Assembly: GCF_014771645.1 (NCBI RefSeq)
Contig: NZ_CP061738.1
Coordinates: forward strand, 998,307 to 1,034,873
Source: Candidatus Wolbachia massiliensis
GTDB taxonomy: Bacteria; Pseudomonadota; Alphaproteobacteria; Rickettsiales; Anaplasmataceae
DNA length: 36,567 bases
Direction: 5' to 3'
Shown here piece after piece: positions 1-8,406 of the stretch. Each line of letters starts with the position of its first letter. Positions within the stretch are counted from its first letter, which is position 1. The position numbers were made by a program, and so were the translations under genes. The notes under the pieces were generated by a model. The model had not been told where the DNA came from. It did no database searches and saw nothing but the letters and a program-made list of their open reading frames with translations.

Positions 1-18
1 ATAGCCAACCACCACGGG

Positions 19-65
19 GTTCCTTTTGCCTTTTTCACCATTTAGTAAATTTCTTAATATTTATA
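19..65. repeat. Imperfect direct repeat, copy 1
   Basis: This 47-bp stretch recurs at 2062-2109 with two substitutions and one extra A. Both copies contain the core TTTTGCCTTTTTCACCATTT followed by GTAAATTTCTTA after one variable base. The two copies bracket the decayed rpn gene and the IS5-family element. I do not see a third copy in the window. It could be a dispersed short repeat of the genome or a duplicated flank. Confidence 0.75.
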
Positions 66-103
66 AATCTATAGCCTTTCTATCTGCTCCAAACACAAAA
101 ATG

Positions 104-132
104 TTGAATATTTCTTAAGAATTGTGTATAAT
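104..132 (+). promoter_or_regulatory. Sigma70-like promoter of the decayed rpn gene
   Basis: TTGAAT (104-109) and TATAAT (127-132) are separated by exactly 17 bp, and the pair lies 30 bp upstream of the old rpn start codon at 162. The -10 is a perfect consensus and the -35 differs at two positions. The promoter looks intact although the gene it served is broken. Confidence 0.55.
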
Positions 133-161
133 TATTAACGTCTTATAGATTTATTTGCTAT

Positions 162-975
162 GGCCATCTCTAAGTTTCTCGATCCGAAGAACGATATAGC
201 ATTTCGACGCATCTTCGGTACTGAAAAAAATAAATTTTCTCAATGATATCTTGGTGGCAAAGATGAAATAAAAGAAACTATCATGAATTGCCTCTAAAAA
301 ACAAAGTATCGTTTTGTAGAGATAAAAATAGGATCGTCGAAACGCAGAAAACTAAAGGTTTTGAAAAACGCGCCTACGCTGCTAAACAAGACAGGCTCAA
401 AATTTTATTGCTATAGCAGCTGTTTTCGGACAAGTTCGAGAAAACACACTATTCGGGCTAATGCACACGATTTAAAAGACTTTTATTTTACATTTATTGA
501 ATTGCCAAAATTTCCCAAAACGAAGGAAGATCAATTAGAAAGTATAGTTGAAAAATGTTCTTTAAATATGCAGATGAAACTAGTGAAACGGAGTTGGATA
601 GGAAGTAATTAAAAAAGCATATGAAGAACTAAACAGGTTCAACTGGTCAGAAAAAGAATTTATAGCTTACGAACAAGCGTATTCGTGATTGTCCTCGCTC
701 AAAAGCTCGATGATGCTAGAGACGAAGGCATAAAAATTGGTGAGGAGATGGGTATTCAAATCGGTCAAGAACGCGGCAGACACGAAGGTAGAGAAGAGGG
801 CATAAAAATTGGTGAGGAGATGGGTATTCAAATAGGAGAAGAAAAAGGCAGACAAGCAGAGAAAATTGAAGTCGCAAAAAATTTACTCAAAGCTGGTATT
901 TCCATTGATGTTATCTCTCAAACAACTGATCTTTCACACGATGAAATAATACAACTTCAGGAAGAAATAGCCTAG
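162..975 (+). pseudogene. Decayed Rpn-family (PD-(D/E)XK) recombination-promoting nuclease/transposase
   Basis: The reading frame opens with MAISKFLDPKNDIAFRRIFG, the typical start of Rpn/YhgA-like PD-(D/E)XK nucleases, and hits a stop after 28 codons. Recognisable family pieces then appear in changing frames: FLNDIL just after position 236, KQSIV near 300, a KTKGFEKRA-like segment near 350-370, and IELPKFPKTKEDQLES near 490-545. A last open piece (685-975) carries two copies of an EGIKIGEEMGIQIG motif and the usual C-terminal LLKAGISIDVI...LSHDEI segment. At least three frame changes and several stops rule out a working protein. Rpn proteins act in RecA-independent recombination, and this family is abundant and often broken in Wolbachia. 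The end is the TAG at 973-975. Confidence 0.85.
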
Positions 976-1088
976 GCTCTGTGGACAAAATTTTAGAAAA
1001 AAGAGCCCCAACAAAAAAACCCATAAAAACCTTAGCTGTTTTATCGAATCTGGAAAAAATACGTCTAGAATTTGTTTCCAATTTCTTT

Positions 1089-2049
1089 AGACCTGCTGCG
1101 AAGTGGTACGTACTAATTTCAGGATAAATTAGGTTAAAAAAGCAGTTGGCTAAAACCCATGCCTCAAATTCACGAGACCAGCTATTATGTTAAATCTCAT
1201 GTTATATTTTTTCTGAAAGTTGCGGTAAACGTACGACAAAATCTTGAATATTTTCAATTCTCGTATCTTATTTTCGACCCTCATTCTAAATGATGCCAAC
1301 TCTCGGTTGTGCTCCTTTTGCTCCTCAGTTAGTAGCTTTTTTCGGTATTTTTTGTATGGTATCACAACATTACTTTGCAACTTTTGCCATCCCTGATAGC
1401 CAGAATCAGCATGCTTTATACTGTCCGTAGGCAGCAATTTCTCCTGTTTTCTTATCCGAAAATCGTGAATTTTCCCACGGTAAGATCTTGAAACCGATAG
1501 AATTTGCCCACTTTCTTCGATCACAATTTCTGTTTTCATAGTCGTCATTTTTTTCTTTCCTGAGTAAGATCTCTTACGTTTTTTGCTTTCTTTTGGCTGC
1601 TGTATCTGCTGTTCTGTAACATCTGCCAGTACCTTCAAAATCCTCTCTGGAGTTAGGGTTCTGTCCTTTTTTATGGTAATTTTTTTGGCCAGTAGCGGCT
1701 CTATTTTCTTCAAAAGTCGGCAAATATTTGCATTATGTAAATTGAAAAGGCAGCCCAAAAATCTGTGGGTTATGTAGGTCCGATAATACAAAATTACGCA
1801 CAGCATTTTATCTTCCAGCGTTGGTAATTTAGCAGTTCTTCCGTGGCGCTTTTTCTGTTTTTCAAGCTTTTCCCACTCTGGCCTTACTTTTTTAACAATT
1901 TTTTCGAATTCTTCTATTTTCAATCCCGTTATATCTCGAAAATTTCTTGGGTGTTTATTTACTTTATGGTAATTTAGACTCATTTTCCCTCACTTCTCAT
2001 CCCTCTTTTTCTTACTTTACCATCTTTTACACTATTTTGCAGCAAGTCT
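1089..2049 (-). mobile_element. IS5-family insertion sequence with candidate termini
   Basis: The transposase gene (1150-1983, minus) is enclosed by matching ends. GACCTGCTGCGAAGTGGT at 1090-1107 and the reverse complement of 2031-2048 agree at about 14 of 18 positions. Adding the outer A/T pair gives a 961-bp element with ends AGAC...GTCT. The seven bases TTTCTTT occur directly outside both ends (1082-1088 and 2050-2056), which could be a target duplication or chance in pyrimidine-rich DNA. Seven bases is longer than most IS5 subgroups make, so the exact boundary is tentative. Confidence 0.55.
1150..1983 (-). CDS. IS5-family transposase, DDE_Tnp_4 type
   Basis: A 277-aa protein with an N-terminal helix-turn-helix-like region (about 20-95) and a C-terminal DDE nuclease domain. 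Candidate catalytic residues are D in LADVTEQQ (about 140), D in HADSGYQGW (about 193) and E in RVENKIRELK (about 237). The spacing and the GYQGWQKL and HNRELASFRMRVE context match the DDE_Tnp_4 group of IS5. The length is normal for the family and there is no internal stop, so the enzyme may be active. It would catalyse cut-and-paste movement of its own element. The gene faces prfB across about 280 bp and is opposite in strand to the decayed rpn gene. The IS subgroup cannot be named from sequence reading alone. Confidence 0.88.
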   Translation of the reverse strand: MSLNYHKVNKHPRNFRDITGLKIEEFEKIVKKVRPEWEKLEKQKKRHGRTAKLPTLEDKMLCVILYYRTYITHRFLGCLFNLHNANICRLLKKIEPLLAKKITIKKDRTLTPERILKVLADVTEQQIQQPKESKKRKRSYSGKKKMTTMKTEIVIEESGQILSVSRSYRGKIHDFRIRKQEKLLPTDSIKHADSGYQGWQKLQSNVVIPYKKYRKKLLTEEQKEHNRELASFRMRVENKIRELKIFKILSYVYRNFQKKYNMRFNIIAGLVNLRHGF

Positions 2050-2261
2050 TTTCTTTCGGTAGTTTCTTTTGCCTTTTTCACCATTTGGTAAATTTCTTAA
2101 ATATTTATAGCTTATATTGAGATTAAGTCTTTATCAGTATTACAAAGTAAAGCTACATAGACAGAGGGATGGCCTTACCCCCTTTTGAATTCATATGTTT
2201 ACAGTGCCCCTGAATTCTTTACACTTCCATCACATTCTGGAACCATACATCAAGTGAATTC
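1984..2261. other. Non-coding gap between the IS5 transposase and prfB
   Basis: This 278-bp stretch holds the right IS end (to about 2049) and the second copy of the direct repeat (2062-2109). The rest (2110-2261) has no convincing ORF, RNA gene or terminator. GAATTC occurs three times (near 2187, 2212 and 2257), and I attach no meaning to that. Confidence 0.6.
2062..2109. repeat. Imperfect direct repeat, copy 2
   Basis: Second copy of the 47-48 bp sequence found at 19-65, in the same orientation. It lies 13 bp outside the inferred right end of the IS5 element. Confidence 0.75.
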
Positions 2262-3366
2262 CTAATTTTTACTAGTCAATACACTAACTATGAAACAGTC
2301 TATATTGCCGTCAAAAACAGAATTTATATTGCCCACTTCATGCCCAGTTCTTAGGTCCTTTACCATTTGGTATGGGTGTACAACGTATGACCTGATTTGA
2401 CTACCCCAACCTATATCGCATTTTTTGCCGTATTCTTCAGCCATTTCCTGCTCCTTTTTTTCCAGTTCAATTTGGTATAAACGTCCTTTAAGTAATTTTA
2501 ATGCCTCATGTTTGTTCTGATGCTGGGAACGGCTATTTTGGCATTGAACTACAACACCTGTTGGAATATGCGTAATGCGCACTGCACTTTCAGTTTTGTT
2601 CACATGCTGACCACCGGCTCCGGAAGCACGGTAGGTGTCTATCTTTAAATCCTTTTCGTCCACAGCGATATCAATTGAATCTTCTATCACCGGAGTGACT
2701 CCTATGCTTGCAAAACTAGTATGACGTTTACTGTTTGCATCAAATGGTGATATTCTAACAAGTCTGTGAACCCCACTTTCACTTTTTGCCCATCCATAAG
2801 CTTTTTCTCCAATGACTTTTATCATTGCAGACTTTATACCAACTGAGTCTCCCTCTAGTTTTTCCACAACTTCAACTTTAAAGTTGTGATAAATCTCCGC
2901 CCACCTTATATACATGCGCATGAGCATTTCAGCCCAATCATTGCTTTCCGTTCCGCCGGCTCCTGAGTAAATTTCTAAGAAGCAGTCGTTATTATCCGCT
3001 TCACCAGTGAATAAGGACTCTGTTTCTTTACGCTCGATTAATTTCTCTAGCTTTATTAGTTCATTTTCAACTTCAGAGAAAAATTCCTCATCATTCTCAT
3101 CGATAGCAGATTTCATCAAGCCAATAGCATCGTTGTAATCGCTCTCCAACTTTAGAAATGATTCTACTTCATTCTTAATTTTAGAACGTTCCTTTAAAAT
3201 TTCTTGTGCTTTTTGATTGTCTTGCCATAGGTTATCATCTGCAGCTTGAGATTCCAACTCTTCAAGACGCAACTTCAATTTTTCTACGTCAAAGACACCT
3301 CCTGATAACGGCAATGCTTTTATCTAAGTTCTGAAAGTGTTCAAGAGTTTCTAAATAAGTTTTCAT
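2262..3366 (-). CDS. prfB: Peptide chain release factor 2, made by programmed +1 frameshifting
   Basis: RF2 recognises UGA and UAA stop codons and triggers hydrolysis of peptidyl-tRNA on the ribosome. The gene starts at the ATG at 3366-3364 and reads 25 codons (MKTYLETLEHFQNLDKSIAV...) to an in-frame TGA at 3291-3289. A +1 shift at CTT TGA C then continues as LDVEKLKLRLEEL to 2262. The product is 367 aa, against 365 in E. coli. Landmarks fall where expected: the RF2-specific SPF anticodon-mimic tripeptide (RISPFDANSKRH, about residue 205) and the catalytic GGQ (SGAGGQHVN, about residue 252). The frame starting with MPLSGGVFDV is only the post-shift frame and not a real start. The gene is divergent from mgtE. 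Confidence 0.96.
3288..3303 (-). promoter_or_regulatory. prfB programmed +1 frameshift site
   Basis: Read on the minus strand: AGG AGG TGT CTT TGA C. The AGGAGG (3303-3298) is an internal Shine-Dalgarno-like stimulator three bases before the CTT slippery codon, and the TGA stop is followed by C. This is the autoregulatory arrangement known from E. coli prfB, where low RF2 lets the ribosome pause at UGA and slip +1 so that more RF2 is made. Confidence 0.95.
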
Positions 3367-3522
3367 TATGCTTTAGATTTTAATATGTTCACTATGAGTA
3401 GCAATAACAGTACACAAAATAGAAATTTAACCATATAGTAGTTAATTTAAAACAATCTTATTATACTCTAATGTTTAAAGGAATCAAGCATGTGTGTTTA
3501 TTAAGAAGTAAGGCAAGAAAGT

Positions 3523-4893
3523 ATGAATATTGAAGCAAATTCCCATTATGGTTTAGATAAAAAGGCTATTGATGACTTAATGGAGTCACTTGATAACGAG
3601 GAGCTAGAAAACATTCATAACATTGTAAAGACGATAGATAGCGTTCAGCTAGCCTATTTTTTATCCACCTCAATCAGTGATCACAGGGAGAAATTAGTTG
3701 GTATCCTCGATAAACATTCGTTAAGCAATGCCTTAGTGCATGTAGTGCCGGATTTACAAGTAGAAATCATAGAAACGTTGGGAACAGAAAATACAGCAAA
3801 GTTGCTGATGCTTCTTGATGTAGAAGATATAGTTACCATAGTGAAAGATTTGGATAGAAAATCTTTAGAAAACATACTTAACCATCTGCCTAGCACAACC
3901 CGAAAGTTAGTAGAGGAGTTGTTATCATACCCAGAAGAAAGTGCGGGAAGGTTGATACATAAAGATATGGTTATAGCCCCATATTATTGGACAATAGACC
4001 AACTGACAGAGTTTTTGTGCAACTATAAAAAAATACCAGAAAAATTTTATCAAGTATTCATTATCAACTCAAAATTAGAGCCTATAGGTAGTGTTAATTT
4101 AAATAAGGTAATATCTCACTCAGGAGACACAATAATAAAAGAAATAATGGATCATGACATAAAAATCATTAAAACTGGAATAGACCAAGAGGAAGTAGCA
4201 AGAGTATTTAAAGATTACTCTCTATTATCAGCCCCAGTAGTAAATAAGCGTGGTAAAATCATTGGTGTAATCTTAATTGAAGATGTAATAAAGGTTGTTC
4301 AACAAGAAACTGAAGAGGATGTACTCAAAATAAGCGGTGTGTCGTCTAAAGCTGATATAAATGCTCCTATACATAGAACTATAATTCAAAGGTTGCCTTG
4401 GTTATTATTTAATCTCTTAGCTGCAACAGTGTGTTCCCTAGTAGTAGGCTTATTTGATGATGCAATAAAGAGTTTTGTAGTATTGCCCATAGTGATGCCA
4501 ATAATTGCATCGATGAGCGGAAATGCGGGATCTCAAACGGTAACGCTAACCATCCGGGCAATCGCAACAAAATATTTAACTGAGCAAAATGCAAACAGAA
4601 TACTGATGAAAGAATTTTTAATAGGTCTTATAAATGGAATAATTTTGTCTACTATTTCGCTAGTAGTATTAGTAATAAGATTTCATAGTTTCAAAGTAGA
4701 AATCATTTTCGTGGTTTCTATGATTATGATGTCAATTATTGCAACATTTATCGGAACCTTCATTCCTATAATGCTTCACCGTTTAAAATCCGACCCTGCC
4801 GTCTCTTCTTCAATCCTAACATCAGCAACAACCGATATCCTTTCAGCTTTCATATTTCTCGGCTTAGCTACAATTTTCCTGTTAAATAGCTAA
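3523..4893 (+). CDS. mgtE: Magnesium transporter MgtE
   Basis: A 456-aa inner-membrane Mg2+ channel/transporter. An N-terminal helical MgtE_N domain (about 1-130) is followed by a pair of CBS domains (about 135-260; note VINKVI-like and GVILIEDVIKVVQQETEEDV segments). The membrane part (about 285-456) has about five hydrophobic helices. The pore signature MPIIASMSGNAGSQT lies near residues 325-339, and DPAVSSSILTSATTDILSAF near 425-445 holds the conserved Asp of the last helix. In the family the cytosolic N and CBS domains act as the Mg2+ sensor that gates the pore. Length is usual. A TATACT (3462-3467) upstream could be a -10 with a poor -35. The gene is convergent with lepA and divergent from prfB. 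Confidence 0.95.
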   Translation: MNIEANSHYGLDKKAIDDLMESLDNEELENIHNIVKTIDSVQLAYFLSTSISDHREKLVGILDKHSLSNALVHVVPDLQVEIIETLGTENTAKLLMLLDVEDIVTIVKDLDRKSLENILNHLPSTTRKLVEELLSYPEESAGRLIHKDMVIAPYYWTIDQLTEFLCNYKKIPEKFYQVFIINSKLEPIGSVNLNKVISHSGDTIIKEIMDHDIKIIKTGIDQEEVARVFKDYSLLSAPVVNKRGKIIGVILIEDVIKVVQQETEEDVLKISGVSSKADINAPIHRTIIQRLPWLLFNLLAATVCSLVVGLFDDAIKSFVVLPIVMPIIASMSGNAGSQTVTLTIRAIATKYLTEQNANRILMKEFLIGLINGIILSTISLVVLVIRFHSFKVEIIFVVSMIMMSIIATFIGTFIPIMLHRLKSDPAVSSSILTSATTDILSAFIFLGLATIFLLNS

Positions 4894-5000
4894 TTACATA
4901 ACCTGCTCTCTGATAGTAATTTTTACGTCAAAGCTTTCTTACACTCTTTCAAGGTATCTAAAAATATCCTTATCAACAAATTGGCTATACAAGAGATTTA

Positions 5001-6797
5001 TTAATCATCTATCTTCAAAGCTTGAATAAAAGCATTCTGTGGAATATTTACGTTCCCTATAGAATGTAGTCTTTTCTTACCTTTCTTCTGTTTCTCTAAA
5101 AGCTTCATCCTTCGCGTTACATCTCCGCCATAGAGTTTAGCTGTCACATCTTTTCTGTATGGATTAATCGTTTCTCTTGCAATAATTTTACTGCCTACCG
5201 CCGCTTGAATTGCAATTTTATATTGCTGACGTGGTATTAAATCCTTCAAGCGCATACATATTTCACGCCCTCTTTTTTCTACCCTACTTTTGTGAACAAT
5301 ACAAGCCAATGCATCCACAGGCTCCCCATTGATTAAAAAGCTCAATTTATCTATTTGACTTTCCCGATAACGGGATATTTCCCAATCCAAGCTTGCATAT
5401 CCTTTAGAAATCGATTTCAACCTATCATAAAAGTCAAAAACAACTTCAGACAGTGGTAACTTATACCTCAACAATGCTGTTGTTGTGTTGCCAACATATG
5501 ACAGATCTTCCTGCTCTCCTCTTCTCTCTTCACATAGAGATAGAACCTCTCCTAAGTATTGATCAGGTACCATTATGGTTGCAGTAATCCACGGCTCTTC
5601 TACCATTTCAATTTTTGTTGGATCTGGCATATCACTTGGGTTGTGAATATTCAAAACTTCACCATTTCGCGTTGTAACCCTATATATCACACTCGGCGCA
5701 GTTGCCGTTAGGTCTAAATCAAATTCTCTCTCAAGCCTCTCTTGAATAACTTCAAGATGCAGCATACCCAAAAAACCACAACGAAATCCATAGCCAAGCG
5801 CATTTGAAGTTTCAGCTTCGAAGGTGAAACTTGCGTCGTTTAAATGTAACTTTTCCAGTGCTTCTCTTAAATATTTAAAGTCATCTGTCTTATTAGGAAA
5901 AATACTACAAAATACTACAGGGTGCACTTCTTTAAAGCCCGGCAATGCCTCACTGCACGGTCTTTTCTCTTCGGTAATAGTGTCCCCTACCCTACAATCT
6001 GCCACTTCTTTCATCGAAGCAGTTATAAAACCAACTTCACCGGCTGAGAGTTCACCAGTCATGACTTTTTTAGGAGTAAAAATACCAATATTATCCACTT
6101 GATATGCAGAATTGTTAGACATCATAACAATTCTCATGCCTTTTTTTAGTACTCCATTTTTAATTCGCACCAAAATTACCACCCCCAGATAAGTATCATA
6201 CCAACTATCAACTAAAATTGCCTGCAGTGGAGCATTCACATTGCCTTGTGGAGCTGGAAGTTTGGTCACTATAGCTTCCAACACATCCCTTATTCCAAGT
6301 CCAGTTTTTGCTGATATTAAGACTGACTCACTTGCATCAATACCAATTACTTCCTCAACCTGAAGTTTTACCTTTTCTGGATCTGAAGCAGGAAGATCAA
6401 CTTTATTGAGTACAACTATTATCTCATGATTATTGTCAATTGCCTTGTATACATTCGCAAGAGTTTGAGCTTCAACCCCCTGACTGCTATCCACCACTAA
6501 AAGCGAACCTTCACACGCAGCTAAACTTCGACTTACCTCATATGAAAAATCAACATGACCTGGAGTGTCCATAAGATTTAGGCAATATCGATTGCCATCA
6601 TTTGCAGTATAGTTAAGCTTTACTGTCTGTGCTTTGATTGTGATTCCACGTTCACGTTCTATATCCATTGAATCGAGCACTTGGTTGGTCATTTCTCTCG
6701 CCTCAAGACCATTACATTCCTCTATCAAACGGTCAGCAAGTGTTGATTTACCGTGGTCTATATGCGCTATTATTGCAAAATTCCTTACATTATCCAT
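5001..6797 (-). CDS. lepA: Elongation factor 4 (LepA), ribosomal back-translocase GTPase
   Basis: A 598-aa translational GTPase of normal length. GTPase motifs: AHIDHGKST (11-19, P-loop), DTPGHVDF (77-84, G3), NKVD (131-134, G4) and SAKTG (G5). The EF-G-like domains II, III and V follow ([21 protein letters not shown] and LCEERRGEQ regions). The LepA-specific C-terminal domain ends in [21 protein letters not shown], the signature of the family. LepA acts on stalled or mis-translocated ribosomes and in 30S assembly. It lies 76 bp downstream of the malonyl-CoA decarboxylase gene on the same strand, so it may be co-transcribed as well as use the promoter-like pair at 6829-6857. Confidence 0.97.
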   Translation of the reverse strand: MDNVRNFAIIAHIDHGKSTLADRLIEECNGLEAREMTNQVLDSMDIERERGITIKAQTVKLNYTANDGNRYCLNLMDTPGHVDFSYEVSRSLAACEGSLLVVDSSQGVEAQTLANVYKAIDNNHEIIVVLNKVDLPASDPEKVKLQVEEVIGIDASESVLISAKTGLGIRDVLEAIVTKLPAPQGNVNAPLQAILVDSWYDTYLGVVILVRIKNGVLKKGMRIVMMSNNSAYQVDNIGIFTPKKVMTGELSAGEVGFITASMKEVADCRVGDTITEEKRPCSEALPGFKEVHPVVFCSIFPNKTDDFKYLREALEKLHLNDASFTFEAETSNALGYGFRCGFLGMLHLEVIQERLEREFDLDLTATAPSVIYRVTTRNGEVLNIHNPSDMPDPTKIEMVEEPWITATIMVPDQYLGEVLSLCEERRGEQEDLSYVGNTTTALLRYKLPLSEVVFDFYDRLKSISKGYASLDWEISRYRESQIDKLSFLINGEPVDALACIVHKSRVEKRGREICMRLKDLIPRQQYKIAIQAAVGSKIIARETINPYRKDVTAKLYGGDVTRRMKLLEKQKKGKKRLHSIGNVNIPQNAFIQALKIDD

Positions 6798-6806
6798 TGA
6801 TGGTTA

Positions 6807-6826
6807 TTCTACTCATTTAAGTAGAA
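6807..6826 (-). other. Short hairpin just upstream of lepA
   Basis: TTCTACT and AGTAGAA form a perfect 7-bp stem with a 6-base loop, 10-29 bp before the lepA ATG. With the promoter-like pair at 6829-6857 the transcript would start close to 6822, so the stem would sit at or near the 5' end of the mRNA. No clear Shine-Dalgarno is visible between stem and ATG. Confidence 0.45.
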
Positions 6827-6828
6827 CT

Positions 6829-6857
6829 ATTTTACATTTTTAGTGTTGTGAGAGCAA
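6829..6857 (-). promoter_or_regulatory. Candidate sigma70 promoter for lepA
   Basis: On the minus strand TTGCTC (6857-6852) and TAAAAT (6834-6829) are 17 bp apart, upstream of lepA. The -10 matches consensus at five of six bases and the -35 at three of six. Confidence 0.4.
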
Positions 6858-6873
6858 TTACTTATTGAGAGGC

Positions 6874-8280
6874 CTATTTACTCTTTAATATAGATGACAC
6901 CTGCTTCGAGTGAGAAATCACTTTATTAACCATATAATTTTCATGATTATTATCTATTTTAGGCAACTCATATAGATAATTCACCATTATTCCAGCTGAT
7001 TGGTCTATGCCCCTTTCAGAAGTATCTGCCATCCAATTCAACTGTTTTATTGATGCACCATTGCTCAAGTGGAAATGTGCCACTGGATCGTAAGCATTTC
7101 CATTGCTACTGTTCACTTTTAGTAGATAGTATGTACATAGTTTAAGTAAGCACTGTTTAACTCCACTTTCACATTCAACATTAGTTTTCAATTGATCTAT
7201 ACTTTCTAAAATTTCTGCACCAGATTGTTTTATATCTAGCTTGCCCAATAAAGCAATGTCTTGGTTTAAATTCTCTTTTAGCCATTTTATAAAGCCAGGT
7301 ACTGGAGAAAGAGTCGCATACACCTTTATGCTCTTAAACTCTTGCGATAATTTTTCCACAACCTTTTTGATCAAAAAATTACCAAGGCTAATTCCAGATA
7401 ACCCTGCTTGAGTGTTTGATATTGAATAGAATATAGCAGTGCTCGTACTACTTGGATCACTTGAAGGTACTGATTCATCTAAAAGATGTTGAATGCTGTT
7501 TGCAATTTCGTTCATCAATGCAACTTCCACAAAAATTAGAGGTTCACTTGGTATTTTGTAATGAAAAAAAGCAAAACAAAGACGATCAGAATCCAGCCTG
7601 TTTTTCAAGTCACCCCAAGAGGAAATTTTATGCACAGCTTCATATTTTATAAGTTTTTCCAACAATGATGCAGGCGAATCCCAGGTGATTTGATGAAGAT
7701 CGAGTAGATCAACATCAACCCAAGAGTGAAGTATGCTTTTTAATTCACTTTCTAGTCGATTGAGCTCTTTATATTTACTCTTTAGCTTAAGCACATCAGG
7801 ACGCATATCAATGATAAACTTGAGACCCTCTGGCAAAGAAATAAATTGTTTTAGTATTTTAGAACGTGGTGATTCAAGAATTTTTATCAAATCTTGCTCA
7901 AACTTATAACTTAACTCAGGATTTTGATTCTTTTGATACCCTCTTATTTTTTCATCTATTTCTGTCTTATCCGGATTAAATTTTTCTGCCAGGGTTTGTA
8001 GAAACTTTATTTTACCCTCCTCTGATAAGCTTAAGTACAAGTTACCAAGAGATACAGTGTTCTTACGTGCTGAAACCTCCCCTCCTTTTGGGTTTAAGCA
8101 CTCGTTCATTTTTAAGACTAAACTATCAATGTCGCGACTGTTGCTTAAATCCTGGCCAATATTACCGACCCAAGACCTTACAGCATCTGCAACTCCACCT
8201 AGTATTTTAAAAAAGCTTTTTACCGCTTTTTTATCTTCAACTTTCACTACGTCAGTTTTTACCAATGATTCTTTTATCAT
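6874..8280 (-). CDS. Malonyl-CoA decarboxylase
   Basis: A 468-aa protein of the MLYCD family, which converts malonyl-CoA to acetyl-CoA and CO2. The N-terminal half (about 30-200) is the helical oligomerisation region (PEGLKFIIDMRPDVLK). The catalytic GNAT-like half has FYSISNTQAGLSGISLGNFL (about 283-302), LSPVPGFIKWL (about 322-332, with the Ser equivalent to the human catalytic Ser) and AHFHLSNGA (about 400-408, with the catalytic His). Both dyad residues are present and the length is typical. No mitochondrial or signal peptide is seen, so it should act in the cytosol. It lies upstream of lepA on the same strand and is divergent from the 317-aa gene. A role in clearing malonyl-CoA or supplying acetyl-CoA is inference. 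Confidence 0.9.
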   Translation of the reverse strand: MIKESLVKTDVVKVEDKKAVKSFFKILGGVADAVRSWVGNIGQDLSNSRDIDSLVLKMNECLNPKGGEVSARKNTVSLGNLYLSLSEEGKIKFLQTLAEKFNPDKTEIDEKIRGYQKNQNPELSYKFEQDLIKILESPRSKILKQFISLPEGLKFIIDMRPDVLKLKSKYKELNRLESELKSILHSWVDVDLLDLHQITWDSPASLLEKLIKYEAVHKISSWGDLKNRLDSDRLCFAFFHYKIPSEPLIFVEVALMNEIANSIQHLLDESVPSSDPSSTSTAIFYSISNTQAGLSGISLGNFLIKKVVEKLSQEFKSIKVYATLSPVPGFIKWLKENLNQDIALLGKLDIKQSGAEILESIDQLKTNVECESGVKQCLLKLCTYYLLKVNSSNGNAYDPVAHFHLSNGASIKQLNWMADTSERGIDQSAGIMVNYLYELPKIDNNHENYMVNKVISHSKQVSSILKSK

Positions 8281-8348
8281 ATATTATTTTTACCTTACAT
8301 ATATGTTAAATCAAAAGAAAATTTTAGTCCATATAGTAAGTATCATTA

Positions 8349-8378
8349 TCGAATTATTAATAACTTTTATGATATAAT
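8349..8378 (+). promoter_or_regulatory. Candidate promoter of the 317-aa gene
   Basis: TATAAT (8373-8378) is a perfect -10 placed 28 bp before the ATG at 8407. The -35 about 17-18 bp upstream (TCGAAT, 8349-8354) is weak. GGGAAAGG (8395-8402) is a good ribosome binding site. A 10-bp palindrome ACATATATGT (8297-8306) lies in the same divergent gap, close to the start of the decarboxylase gene. Confidence 0.4.
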
Positions 8379-8406
8379 TATCTTAGTTGTTAATGGGAAA
8401 GGTGTT

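Noticed and set aside
975-1007. GGCTCT...AGAGCC inverted pair just after the rpn remnant, first taken for an IS end or terminator
   Set aside because: No T-run follows and no matching partner end is found to the right of the transposase; the ends at 1090 and 2048 fit the IS better.
2262-3314. Taking prfB as a 350-aa ORF starting at MPLSGGVFDV
   Set aside because: The sequence upstream has the full programmed +1 frameshift site and a 25-codon zero frame, so the longer recoded product is correct.
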